The notes below the pieces were generated by a model. The model searched no databases. It had not been told where the DNA came from and saw only the letters and a program-made list of their open reading frames with translations. This document shows, piece by piece, positions 33,515 to 46,200 of a DNA stretch of 64,000 bases (positions within the stretch are counted from its first letter, which is position 1; the number at the start of each line of letters is the position of its first letter). A program made the translations under genes and the position numbers. Origin of the DNA: Hofstenia miamia (Eukaryota; Xenacoelomorpha; Acoela); the NCBI GenBank assembly GCA_004352715.1, contig SCFE01000072.1, forward strand, positions 1,048,878-1,112,877, in the 5' to 3' direction.

Positions 33515-34760
33515 CTAAAATATAAATTAGAATAACAAAAGTATATAAATGTAAAATTGAATAATGTATGAAAACTTCTACTGTAGTAAACCACAATCAT
33601 GGAGTAAAAGGAAATTACACCAATAAATTTTCAAAAAAGTTGTGCAGACTTTTGAAAGTTTGTTTCGACGAAAACAAAAGTCGGGGCGCTAATGACATAT
33701 TTTGGTATTCTCTATTGAAGCTATAATCTAGAGTTTATATATTATCATGTACCTTCTTAGTTAAGTAACTTCAAATATGTTGTCATCATTAGCAAACATA
33801 TGCAATGGGCATTAAGAACTCTGAATTAAATTGACAAGCATAAATCAGTGAGAAATATGAAAAAAGGTGGGAAAGTTTTTACACCATGGTATTTTATACA
33901 ATATCAAACTGCATGAGGCACACAATTCAAAATATTTGCATTTCCTAAGCAAAATAAATGATAGAAACCAAAAATTACATAGTAGTATCAATCTGCCAGA
34001 TTAATTTTCGTTTACATCTTCTGAATTATGGAATGATTTCCATCTCGAAATAAAAATGGAACAAATGTTAAATATTTCGTGGAAAAATTAGAGAAATGTT
34101 ATTATTGAAACAATCACTATTAATAATATCAAACCAATTACAGATTTCATTTGAAATTTACAGTACTACATGTATAATAATTGCTAACATAATATATGCA
34201 CCTTAGCTTCAACATGAGCTATTTGTTTACATTTGTAATGAAACGCAGCTAATAATTTTAAACTTCTCATGATTTAAATTAAGAAACTATACCCATATGA
34301 ATACTCAGGTATAGACCACATCACTAAATTTAAATGGAAACAATACTTTCTTTTGGTATATTTAATGATCATCAAAATGTCTAAAAGCTAGTATCTCGAA
34401 TCAAACATAACTGCTAAGCAACAATAGTAAAATTAAATGCTTCGTTTATCAACGATTGAACAAACCCGAGAATTATTCTTATGCCGATTCTGTATATTCC
34501 GATTTTTCTTAAAAATTCCGATAATTGATCAATTAAAAATACATAACATCAAACTCAAAATATTTGTTTTTACTAACAATGTTAGAAACTTAATAGCTAA
34601 ATGAAAAAGTGTGACAATTATACTGAAAAAGTTAAGAAACAAAATCGTTTCAAAAATTAATAATAATTAAACGCAAATATAGCACAAAACGATTTAATAC
34701 TGTTCTGAAAAGTTCTAAACAATTGTATTTTCTAATCAAATTACTGATAATAAAAAGCCA
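33515..34760. other. region upstream of TATDN2, nothing recognised
   Basis: This AT-rich sequence would hold the promoter and any 5' exon of TATDN2. I see no TATA/initiator arrangement I would defend and no CpG island. Confidence 0.4.
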
Positions 34761-34769
34761 CCTATAGCT

Positions 34770-34862
34770 CCTAATGGCAGCATCTACTGCTAATGAATTC
34801 AATAACCATTTCATTAACATTGGAATATCTATTACAGAAAGCATTTTTCCACATCGTAAAAT
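34770..34862 (+). pseudogene. LINE ORF2 linker fragment (between EN and RT)
   Basis: The plus strand reads AASTANEFNNHFINIGISI then TESIFPHR. 'A-N-x-F-N-x-H-F-x-N-I-G' is the hallmark segment just before RT in CR1/L2/RTE-like ORF2 proteins. It is a short isolated fragment on the strand opposite to the larger LINE that follows. Confidence 0.55.
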
Positions 34863-35039
34863 ATATAATATAGAAGCAATAAATTTTTAACGGAAATATC
34901 AAATTTTGAAATAGATTTTACATTAAGAACAAAGATAAAGAGCAATTACTTAATAATCAACAAAGTTCAAATCTTTTAAATACATGCATACATATATAAT
35001 TTAATACATCTTGTAGTTCGATCAATAAATCAATCAATC

Positions 35040-35064
35040 AATATATATATATATATACATATAT
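35040..35064 (+). repeat. (TA)n microsatellite
   Basis: TA array at the distal end of the LINE relic. Confidence 0.9.
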
Positions 35065-35702
35065 CATTGCTTGACGATATTTCTTGACCAAACTCTCATA
35101 GGCTTGGTTCGCGTCCCCATCCAAAGTATTGTCCAAACTTTGATTCTCAAAAAATTTCCGCGTCTGAAATTGTATTTGGGAGTGTTTACTTGCTCAATGC
35201 CACCGTTAAGGTGGTCACTTTTAATAAGTGCTCTTATTGGAAAAATATGGTCAACTTCGCTAGAATTATTTGTTAGGAGTAAATCGAGTGTAGCACTTGT
35301 TCTTGGATTGAAATTTACCACCTGCTTCAAAAAGTTTTCACACGCTATATCGACAAACCTCTTTTATGTTGCGGAACTACCTTGATTCCTTACCCAGTCA
35401 GTGACTGGAAAATTGAAATCAGCAAAAACTGACACCATTCTAGATCCCGTAATCATTATTGGAGGGCCATAATTTCCACTGCAACTGCTTCAACACAAAC
35501 ATCAAGTCTAATAACTTCATAATCAAGCAACTTATTAAAAAAATTGCAACGCCAAAAAAATCGAATGCCTATCACAACGCACACATTCTGCAATGCTCGG
35601 TGTCATGTCATTTTCCCAGGTTTCAGATATACAAATAAAAGCAGGACTTTTATTCTCTAGACCTTGTGCATTGTAATAACAGATACTCCAACTTGAATCC
35701 AT
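35065..35702 (-). pseudogene. LINE ORF2 endonuclease remnant
   Basis: The start MDSSWSICYYNAQGLENKSP then FICISETWENDMTPSIAE shows the first endonuclease strands and the catalytic Glu region. The C-terminal part appears as NPRTSATLDLLLTNNSSEVD then ALIKSDHLN, with the conserved 'SDH'. The middle is out of frame, with stops near 35580 and 35450. RT does not follow. Confidence 0.65.
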
Positions 35703-35739
35703 TTTGTTCAATTGTCAATTTCGTGACTCCTGGTCGCCT

Positions 35740-36581
35740 TTAGTGCTCACCTTGTTATCTTCCCCATTCGTTTCATCCACAACTCTCTATATCCACCACG
35801 AATACGTTCCTGCACAGCTTTTTCTTTGAACTCCTCCACTCTGCTTACTAACTGTTGACGACGTATGCTGTCACGTTCTCTTTCAAGACGGGTACGATCT
35901 TTAACTATAAACACATGGTTGAAATTTTCATTGGCCTATAGATTCATCTTCCGTCGAAGTACGATGTCAGCTGTACCAATGTCATCGAAAACAGCCAACA
36001 TCGGTCTTCTCCCCTCAACTTTTCTTCGTAAGCGGAGGGTAAACTTGGGGTCTTTCTCAACGCATATGACCCTCAAAATCCTCACAGCTTCGCATTTCTT
36101 CCTCACCCTAACTTCGTCCTCCTCGCTTGATACTTTTTCTCCTACATTTAACATGACCACATTCTTAGCCCTTCTCACCTTATCATCTGGTTCCTGAATT
36201 ACCATTCTTACTTTCTCAGCAAGGGTGGACACATTTTTCTGTAGGGCGTCGCCGATGTCGTCGGAACTGGTCTTCACTGAATATCTTTCATACCCTCAAC
36301 AACAACTGTAAGATCCTTCACATTTTTCTGTTTAATCTCGAAGTCTTGCCCAAAAGCCTTCCATCGCTCAGCATCCTGTGATTGTCCAGATATGACTTGC
36401 GATTTCGTAAGTTAATTTCTCGATCTTTTTCATCAAACTGCTGTTTCATAAGCCTCAACTTCTCTCGCAGTGCTCGCAATGCCTTGCATGCAAAGAAACC
36501 GTATAGCATTTCATCCTTCATTGATGTTCCCTTAACCACATTGTATTTTACCCATCGACCGCAACCACATTCCGCTTCCAC
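35740..36581 (-). pseudogene. LINE ORF1-like (nucleic-acid-binding) protein, broken
   Basis: The first frame starts MEAECGCGRWVKYNVVKGTS (Cys-rich start), then a charged helix (ALREKLRLMKQQFDEKDREI). A shift leads to KVRRAKNVVMLNVGEKVSSE, RKVEGRRPMLAVFDDIGTAD and, after a stop, VFIVKDRTRLERERDSIRRQ. This is the charged RNA-binding ORF1 layout seen with CR1/L2-type LINEs in invertebrates. There are at least two frame breaks. Confidence 0.6.
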
Positions 36582-36600
36582 TTCGTCAAATGATTCTTTT

Positions 36601-37660
36601 TATTTATTTAAGAAAGCAAGGTTAATCTAATTAAACTGTATAATAAACACCACAATGTATTTGGAAATTTCACATAAAGGCAAGGACATGATTTACACTA
36701 AAAATGTATAGATTTACACAAATACACTTTTATATCTTGCAATTTGTCAAATAAAACAATATTTATAAATTCCAAGTTTTCTGTGCTATTATCCTTAAAT
36801 ATATACTACGTACGACGAATTTGGTTAACTATGCTAAGTTATTGATTTTTATCCATTTTTAAAACTTTTTAAGTGTTATTGCATTTCTCATTATTGTTTA
36901 CTCTATACTAGTGTTATTTTGTCTGCGTGCACTCTATGATATACCTTCGCGTACTATTGATATTAAGTAAAATAAATATAATGTAAATAGCTTTATGATT
37001 GGCAAAATTTTAAATCTATAGCTAAATATAAAGGCAAAATCAGACTTGAGGATTGTAATTATTATTCTATTTTGCAATATATAATTTCATTAGGATTGGC
37101 ATTAGGATAACGGCCTCCGATCCGATGGCATTGTATATCGAAAGAAAACCGACAAGAAAAGAAACGGTGATTTCAAGTAAAGAAAAATTTGAAAAGATGT
37201 TACAAATAGAACGTTCTAAAGTAGTTGAGAACCTCAAGGCGAAACTGATATTTGTTGAAAATTACTTCATATTCATACAGAAGAAATTCAAAATACCAAT
37301 GTTCCAATACCTAAACGTCTCTTTGAAATTCACAACTGATTCTATTTTGTCCAAAATTTGAGTTTGACTTAAGATTTATGTTTTGCTTAAATAAAATTTG
37401 TATAGTGTAAATGAGGGATTTTTATAAAATCTAGGAAATGTTAAAAACTGGTAATTTCGCTAGAGATTGTATAAAAAATTCTATATTTCAAAATTTAATA
37501 ATATTAGAAATTTTGTTTAAATCCCATTACAATTTCAATATGGTTCTGTCATTTCTGACTTCCTAAATCCCAAAAACTGAAATGTGGCCATTCAACAAAG
37601 CCTTTTCTTTCTATACAGTGTTGTGGGAATTCATAACTAATTGCTTCTCTTACAGGTGCA
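36601..37660. other. unassigned; one small ORF at 37125-37361
   Basis: The 78-codon plus-strand frame at 37125 (MALYIERKPTRKETVISSKE) is lysine-rich and unrecognised. I give it little weight as a gene. Confidence 0.3.
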
Positions 37661-37699
37661 GAGTAAGGGGTGGTGATCCATCTTGTTGTCATCAGTAGT

Positions 37700-38180
37700 C
37701 AGCGCAATCACCATTGGCACCAACTATTTCCTATATTGCAGAGAAAGCAAAGCTTCTTACAAAAAGAAGGTCCACTAAAAACATAATGTCCAATGATAGA
37801 CGATGAGCAGATACCAGCCCATACAGTAAGACATGGTGAATTTACATTTTTTTTCAAAAAGCAATTGTTGATCTTCAGGAGAGTAATGCACATAGTTGTT
37901 TCTGTGCACAGTGAAATTTTAAAGAGATAAATTGGCTTCATCACTCCATACAATTTGATCAACATAAGGCAGAAGTACATAATTGAATTGATGACAGAAC
38001 TGTAAATAACATTAGACATGGTTGCCAAATTCAGAACTTTATATTCTTTATAATATGCCATAAATTGGTGTGAGGTATGCTTAATTCTTGAGACACTTGA
38101 ACTGCTGATTGATTAAGTTTTTCAATAAATGTTTGGGCATTCTCATGGATGGCCCCTGACATTGCCAGTATCTTTGAACT
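37700..38180 (-). pseudogene. Tc1-like transposase fragment
   Basis: Minus-strand pieces read IVWSDEANLSL, NNYVHYSPEDQQLLFEKKC and, in another frame, NSPCLTVWAGICSSSIIGHY. This corresponds to the 'SDEANF... YW...P.... V.VW.GIS..GIIGP' block of Tc1-type transposases, including the first catalytic Asp (SDE). Frames are broken and no ends were found. Confidence 0.6.
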
Positions 38181-38512
38181 TTTTAATCAAATCAATTGTA
38201 GTGTTCAAGTGAACACTTTTACAAGCCTATTTTTACACCCTCTACATGGAGAATAGTAATTTAACTCTTATGTTGTATTAAAAAGGAATATCTTTTCTTC
38301 CATAGTTAATCTTGGAGGAGAAGACAACTACAGTGGTGTAAAGCAAACACAAATGATTATTACTCTAGTAAAACAAATATTTAAATATAAGACATATGTA
38401 AGATGCAAGTATTTATAAGCTTAGTAAAACAATGAATTTTTAAATATGTGATTTCATTGGTTACTTATGCCCATCCGTGTATAATAGTGTTTTGAATTGG
38501 ATTTTTATTGTA

Positions 38513-39570
38513 GAGTGACTTGGGCCCTCCTTTTATTATTTCAATGAACTTTTGTAATTTTGTGCTAAATCTTGCTCAAAATTTTAGTTAGGGACATTAC
38601 TTTAACGTAATTGATTTTATTTTTTAGTGTAGTACTTCAATCTTAGATTTGATTGTGCCCTTAATATCATGTAACATGTTATTGCCATTTAATTTTGTGA
38701 GGGAACTCCTGATTTGAAAAAGTGTAATGAACTGCAGGTAATTATTTGATCATTTGTATAAATGCTTGAGAGACTTGTAGTGAGGATGCAAATTAAACTT
38801 TGTCTCACTCAACTGCATTTGCTTTTTGCTTTATAAATTATTGCTAACCCCATTTTAGGCTTTATTATATATCATGTTATAATAAAATAACTCTCTGCCC
38901 ACAATTTGGGAGTTACTCCTCTGAGTCTAGGGCAACAGTATGCTCTATTCTGCCAAACAGCCCAAATCATGGATGGAATTAAGTTAGGTATATGATTATG
39001 TATAGGGAATAAGAACTTTTAATTGATCATTGCAATTTGAACATGCACATTATAACATTACACTGTGATGATAATCAACTGTTGGTGAACATAAATGCAT
39101 GCCAACTACTGTTGAGTCACTTGGGGCCCCCTATTTTATTTTAATCAATTGTCATTTATATTAGTGCCAAATGCTGTGTTAAATTAGTTTGTGACAACAC
39201 TATGATGTTTTGATTTTTCACTATCAGTCTTTGAGTGCAGTCATTTGAATTTATAATTATCTGTCCCCCTGATTTAGATTATGTGTGATTGTTCTATAAT
39301 TTTGTGAGGGAACTTGAACTGCAAGTTTTGTAAATACTGAACAGATAATAATTCACAAATTGAGAGACCTGTAGCAAATGCACAATAGATTTTGTCTCAC
39401 TTTATCATGTTTGCTTTCTTTGAATTATTTATTACTCTAACCCTTTTTAGATCTTCAATGGATTATTTTGTAATAATAATTGCTTAAGTTCCAGTGACAA
39501 TTTGGAAGTTACTCCACTGTGTTTAGGGCAACAACATACTCACTTCCAGTTGGCAGCCCAAATATACTAT
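38513..39570 (+). repeat. diverged tandem pair, about 600-bp period
   Basis: The order of landmarks repeats: GAGTGACTTGGGCC at 38513 and GAGTCACTTGGGGCC at 39114; AATTTTGTGAGGGAACT at about 38692 and 39297; TTTGTCTCACT at about 38799 and 39391; GGGAGTTACTCC / GGAAGTTACTCC and GGGCAACA at about 38907 and 39505. The copies differ by many substitutions and small indels. Origin unknown; two LTRs or an old segmental duplication are possible. Confidence 0.75.
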
Positions 39571-40819
39571 TGGTGTATATGGATGCATGGCAATTACATG
39601 TGATATTAATTATTTATTTGCATAGGCTGAGGAAATAAGAACAATTGAAATCTGGTTTATTGGAGCTAGAAATTCACAACTAGAGACACACAATTAGCAC
39701 CTTGGTGAGCTTGGATTTATTTGTGGATACCACTTTCATGTGATGCCATGTGAATTGGTCACTGTTGGAGGATAATTCTTGGTGGAATATTTTCTGTTTC
39801 TGACAAACTACCAATATTCTGTTTTTCTGTTAGAATGCAGGTCACTCTCTATGATGGTAGCAGAGAATATTGCACAAACCTAAACAGTAAATCATTCATA
39901 TGGCATAAGCATCTATGAGAGATATATTTAATAAAATATAATCATATAGTAACAGCATAAGGCAATCATATTGCTGATAAATTAGCTTGTTGAAATATTG
40001 ATAGTAGAGGATTTAACATTTCCATAACAATTTACAGGTACATTTAAATCACTTACAAATCTACAAATTCTTTTCTGGTTGATCAGATGATCACCAATTT
40101 CAAATTAATATTTTTTGTATACATTGAGGAATAAATTTGCTTGACTCTTTTGGCAGGCATTGGTCAAAGGTCAAGTAATCAACTTGCATTTTCAAATACT
40201 TTTTTGCCATAGTATTTTTTGACATCTTTTAATAAAATTACTTATAAATTTACAACTAAAAAATCACTAATCATTACTTTAATGAAAATTGACATAAATG
40301 TACACTATCAGAAGAGGTGCATTTACACTTGCACCCTTTGATCAGAAAATGAGGCTAACAGGAATGCCTTTATGCTTGCATTCTGTGACATGCCTCCATT
40401 AGTGTAGAATCTCCATTCAAGCAATATTACAAACAAATCAAACCTTTAATTCAATTCCTAATGTGTTCCAGGGGACCTATCTAATAACTTCTCACAACAT
40501 TAAATGGTTTTATCTCCTTAACTATAATTGATGATTTAACTGCCTTAATCATACACCTTACTTAAATGTTTTTCATGGTCAGGGGCAAAGAACCTTGAAT
40601 TGTTCCCATCATGGAACCCTGAGCACTACTTTACATGAACTGCTTAGCTATGCATTATAATTAAATAATCAATAAACAAATAGTAAAATAAGTTGGTTTC
40701 AGAGAATACACTTCATCAATCTTACATTTAGTTGCTTCAATTTATACTATAAATCAAAACAAATAACTGCAGCTTTTAAAATTTAAATTTGCATAGACTA
40801 CATTGCATGTTTTCACTAA

Positions 40820-42808
40820 AATGGGGGAGTTTCACGAAATTTAGATTTTTTTTAAAATACACTTATTCTATATATTTTAGGCTGAAAATCACGAAAAAGA
40901 GGGTGCCAGGCATCAATTGTTTGTATATTTAGAGAAAATTAAGGTTTTGTTAACTAATCCCATTACTTATTTGCTATTGGTTTGACGTCATTCCTGCTGT
41001 TCACAGGCTCATAGTATATGTTCGAATACAGCAATAATGTATATACTCTTGCTAATACTTGCAATATAAAAACTATAATTGACGTGTAATATGTTTATTG
41101 TAGCTTTTTATTAAAACAATTTGATTTGCTTTTTGTTTTTGTAAATCAAGGAATGAATGTTTTGCATTAGTAAAAGCACTAGTAGTATTTCACAAATTGT
41201 TTTTCATTTACTATTGTTGTTAAAGTATTTGCTCCTCATTAATGGGGGAGTTTCACGAAATTTAGATTTTTTTTAAAATACACTTATTCTATATATTTTA
41301 GGCTGAAAATCACGAAAAAGAGGGTGCCAGGCATCAATTTTTTGTATATTTAGAGAAAATTAAGGTTTTGTTAACTAATCCCATTACTTATTTGCTATTG
41401 GTTTGACATCATTCCTGCTGTTCACAGGTTCATAGCCTATGTTCAAGTGCAGTGATGATGTCTTTACTATTGTTAATACCTGCGATATAATAAAAGAGTT
41501 TATATCTATTGCCAATGGCTGCTATATCAATATTTACCATTTGTAATATAGTAGTTAATTCTCAAATATATTTTTTAACATGAAAATAATTCCATTGTAT
41601 TGTATGTTAAATTAACTGTTTGAAATATATAGTTCCTTCATTGAACAGTTTTATGAGCAAATTTACATTTAATAATCGAAAGTTTTTTTAGTTTATATGG
41701 AGAAAGCAACTTACTGTGCATATCGATTTTTTTTCAAAAGCACCAGTTTTTAATTTGCCTGGAGTTTACTAACTACATAAAGGCAATTTTGTTGGCTACA
41801 TCATCATTGCTATAATGCTTTGTCTATATTTATATTTATATATATATATATAGAATATATTACAGTGCTAGTTCACAACTTTTTGAAATTTTTCACATTA
41901 AAAATTATGTCTACAATATGCAGATTCGTATTGTAATTAACACATCTGTATTTACAGAAGACTGTAGGTTAAACTCCTACTAAATCTCATGAATATTGAA
42001 TTAATTATGATATTGAACATCATTAATATTAATTATAATAATGAACAAGCCGGATTTGAACCAGCAACCTCATTGGAATGAGTGTGATTCCATTTCACCA
42101 TTGTTCAATGATTTACTAATATAATAGCACAAAACAAATTGACTTCAGAGAACTTGAACTGAAACCTAGAAAAAAAATAGTTTCTTAGTAGCACCCTAAG
42201 CACCAAAGAACCAATAATTAGGGTTTGCAATAATTGTTGACAAGCATTTCAGTACAAAGCAATATTAATATCTCATTGAAGCAAACAAAATCAAATTATC
42301 AAATGACATATTGCAAGTCTGAGAGTGGAAATGAAATATGTAAACTACTTGTTTGTGCAATTAAATGTAAGCAAATACTTTAACAACAATAGTAAATGAA
42401 AAACAATTTGTGAAATACTACTAGTGCTTTTACTAATGCAAAACATTCATTCCTTGATTTACAAAAACAAAAAGCAAATCAAATTGTTTTAATAAAAAGC
42501 TACAATAAACATATTACACGTCAATTATAGTTTTTATATTGCAAGTATTAGCAAGAGTATATACATTATTGCTGTATTCGAACATATACTATGAGCCTGT
42601 GAACAGCAGGAATGACGTCAAACCAATAGCAAATAAGTAATGGGATTAGTTAACAAAACCTTAATTTTCTCTAAATATACAAAAAATTGATGCCTGGCAC
42701 CCTCTTTTTCGTGATTTTCAGCCTAAAATATATAGAATAAGTGTATTTTAAAAAAAATCTAAATTTCGTGAAACTCCCCCATTAATGAGGAGCAAATACT
42801 TTAACAAC
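40820..42808. repeat. 420-bp repeat: one direct pair plus an inverted copy
   Basis: Unit A is 40820-41240. A second, partial and more diverged copy starts at 41241 in the same orientation. An inverted copy fills 42371-42808 and matches A almost perfectly, including part of the preceding unit's end. The arms flank a 1.1-kb loop containing the partial copy, (TA)n at 41831-41852 and a tRNA-like sequence. No coding capacity and no target duplication were seen. Confidence 0.85.
42042..42107 (-). tRNA. tRNA-like sequence with shortened anticodon arm
   Basis: Read on the minus strand, a 7-bp acceptor stem (TGAACAA with TTGTTCA), a D arm (GTGA/TCAC, loop with GG), a T arm (GCTGG/CCGGC, loop TTCAAAT) and an exact B-box GGTTCAAATCC are all present. 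The A-box region is TGGTGAAATGG. The anticodon arm is CTCAT-TCCA-ATGAG, a perfect 5-bp stem with only 4 loop bases, so no normal anticodon can be assigned. Length is 66 nt, with no CCA and no clear T-run terminator. It is a tRNA pseudogene or SINE head rather than a decoding tRNA. Confidence 0.4.
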
Positions 42809-43209
42809 ATTTTGTCAAATGGTTTGCTAATGGCATTTGCTCATGCATTTGTATATTAAACCTTAAGTAGTTAATCAATGCTAAATAATTTTTCTTTTAC
42901 ATTTTTTTCTGCTTTTAGTTTTAACAGCTTATTTTGATGGATTATGCTACAATGGCTTGGTCTTTTACTCAAGAAGCTCTGGTCTTTTTCTTTCAAACAA
43001 CATCTGTGCTTGTGAGTTCTTCCATTGTAGTTCTTTATATTCCTGTTTCTTTGTCAATTTTAGCATGGCTTCCAGTTCTGTGGACTCTGTCTCATTGCAC
43101 TGTAGGAATTTAAATCTTTTTCAAGACTGTATTGAGCATTAGCAGTTAGTTGAATCTCAAAGTACTTTTTGTGCAACCATATCCTCTCAGTGGAATCATC
43201 ATCATCATT

Positions 43210-43241
<32 letters not shown>

Positions 43242-46200
43242 AATCATCATCATCATCATCATTATCATCATCATCATGTGCACATCAATTGCCTCTGAGG
43301 GTACTGTAGCATCTGCTATCCAGTGCTAACTCATGTTGATCACTTCCTTTAGAATGTAATTCAGTGTTCATTGCAGGTAGGGATGTACTCTTTACTAACT
43401 GTGTTGATTCATTATTACTTCTAATTAACTTTAATTAACTGTATCATAATCAAACACTATTTAGGTGTGGACTGAGTGCTGCAGTTTCCTTCAACTTGAT
43501 CTTTTCTTGAGGCCTCTGGCAAACTCTGATCTCTGAACCTTCCAACAAGTATTCACCTTTGTTATCAGGGGATTGTTTCCAAGTCTCAGCTCAACAAAGT
43601 AAATTATGTGTTCCCTATCCTACTCAGTGCAACTCTCAAGGCTGGATGCAACTGACTTAAACTCAAATTTGAAATGTGTACTTTGTACTTGCAACCAGGC
43701 AGGGTCACTAGCTGTGCAATAAATAATCATTTTGACATTAACAAAAATTACTGGCTTGAATTAATTTAAATAACTAAATAGATAATGACTTGCAGCTTCC
43801 TAACTTACATTTAATCAATGCTACATACTTTGTCTTATTATCAGTCTATTCATAGGTGACCTATGTAGTCTAATTAATATAAAATATAATAACCTAAGAT
43901 GGGTTGTCCAACCATTTCCTTGATAGTTTTCTTATTGCGTACATGTTAATGAGAGTATCAGTAGTCAGCTAAACAGAGAAAAACTTCTAATTGTATCCCT
44001 AGCATATATGCACTTTTGTGGCTTGGATCAAGGACCCTCAAATCACTCCCAATATGTGCCCTCACCACTACTAATGCATTAACCATTTAGGTTGACATTG
44101 TTTAGTAATAATCAAAACAAATTTAATCTAAAGATAAGATTTCTGAAGAATTCACTTCAACAGTTTCTCCAATTGATTTCATGCTATTTATAGTTTCTAA
44201 TCCAAAAGTACCTGTTGAATTTGAATTTCAAATCATCTGCCAATATGGCTGAAAAATAATGGAAGCATTAGGGTCTGTCTCACTTCTCCCAAACTCACTT
44301 CCCCTAAGTCTGACATCACAAAATACTAAATACCATTAGAGACACAATTTCAATGAAATTGCAATTAATATATTTGAATAAATATATGTATTTCTTTAAA
44401 CTCTATTTTGATTAGTTTTCTATGTAGTTAAGATTGCTGAAATATGGAATTTCAAGTAAATATATGTAAATATGTTCTATAATTATAAATGTTGAGGTTC
44501 ACCATTTGCATTTAGTAAACATTTAGAAATCCTTGAAAATCTGTTTAGATTTAAAATAGAAATTTAATTATATTGATTATTTTTGTAGTTTGTACTTTAT
44601 TGTAATAGGTAATAATTTTTTCAGCATTCATTCATTGTTTGTTTGCTAATTTTTTATTATATATCTGATAGTTTTCCTGATCAGATAGTATTTGTTGTTT
44701 GTGCTGACAGACTATTCTATTCTTTTTTGCAGGAATCAAGAGTTGTTTATAAATTTGAAAATGTTGAATGTAATTTTTTTATATGCATTTTACTAGATTG
44801 CAGAATTAGCCTGGTAACAATGAGTGGGAGTCAGCTCTCTCATAACTCCCCTGTATTAAAAGCAGTTAATACTATATTATTTGAGGGGGACCAGGAATCT
44901 GGAAAAATTGTAATAATGCATCAAATTGGTTTGCTATTTACAAATACAATGCAGAAATTTATATCATCCAGGTGTTAAACAAAAATCACAATAAAGGGAT
45001 GTTAGCAGTAGCTTTAATTCTGCATTATATTTTGCAAGAAAACAAATAGCCTTCGAAAAAATTGGCATTTGAGAATCAGCTAAGGAACTATATTTCTGTA
45101 TTATCTGGTTTATCAGAAAAGTATTAAGTAGGGCACCATATGCACATTTGTAGTAAAGTATAGAAATCCAATGTTTGAAGGCATTATTGATTTCTTCTTT
45201 CAAAAATTGATGGTCCCAAATATGCATATCTAGCATCAGAACAAGAAAAAAATGAATTAAGATTTCTGATCACAGAGAGCACAATGCTATCCAAACCATT
45301 TTACAAAAATTGGATGTGGCATTTTGTGAAGCATATTTTACCAGCCATTTGAAATTGTAGCCATTTCCCTGTTATTTTCATTCCAATTTTTAAAAACTTA
45401 TTTAAATACAGTTTTCTAGTGAATTTATAGTCAGGAGGGAGAGATTTATCAATTCTGCTTTCCATGACTAAGTGTAAGCTTAATCAGGCACATCAATTCC
45501 TTGTCTGATGTCATTGGATTAAATGTGATTTGACAAAATTGAAACAAGAACATTTTTGCTCCTCTGTGTGGAACTCATTGTTCACAAATCATTCTTCTGC
45601 ACAAATTTATAATCAGTATTTATATTTGTATTTTGATGTGAAACCTCATCTTTCTCATTGTTAGATGACAGTATCAAATTGTGGGTCTAATGATTTTCAT
45701 TTTAATGATCTTTAGTTAATTACCTGTTGATCAACTATGATGAATATCAGTGCCACATAGGCTAAAAGAATTCCACATCCAACATAAGAAAAATTTTGTG
45801 TTTTCAGGAATAATGTTTAGTAAAAATTGTCTTTCAATGCTATGATTTAAAAGTATAACTTTTTTTGCTATTTACTCTTAGATTGTCTTTAGGTTTCAAC
45901 CCATAAGGGGGAGAAGGACTGCTAGGTTAAGCATGTAATATTACAAAAACACAATTTAGAATTTTTATAACATAATTTTCTCCACAGTGTAAGTAAAGAG
46001 CATCTCCCCAAATCATACATTAAATTTTATGCAGTAAGCAAGTTAATGTAGTATGAAGTAATGACAGAGAATTTAAGTTGAAATTTGTACCATTAATACC
46101 AACTGTAAATTATTTGTTTGCAGTAATTTGCAAGCGTATTCTTCAGACTATTTTATATTAGAAAAAGTGAGTGTGTTGCCAGTTTTCATCATAAAGAACA

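Larger units (their letters stand above)
35065..36600 (-). mobile_element. APE-class LINE relic: ORF1 plus start of ORF2
   Basis: On the minus strand the ORF1-like part comes first, then the ORF2 endonuclease; RT is missing. LINE copies usually lose their 5' end, so keeping ORF1 and losing RT points to a later deletion or recombination, perhaps at the (TA)n where it stops. Confidence 0.65.

Noticed and set aside
44643-44978. 111-codon plus-strand ORF
   Set aside because: No motifs, low-complexity AT-driven residues, no splice context; lies in the CpG desert.
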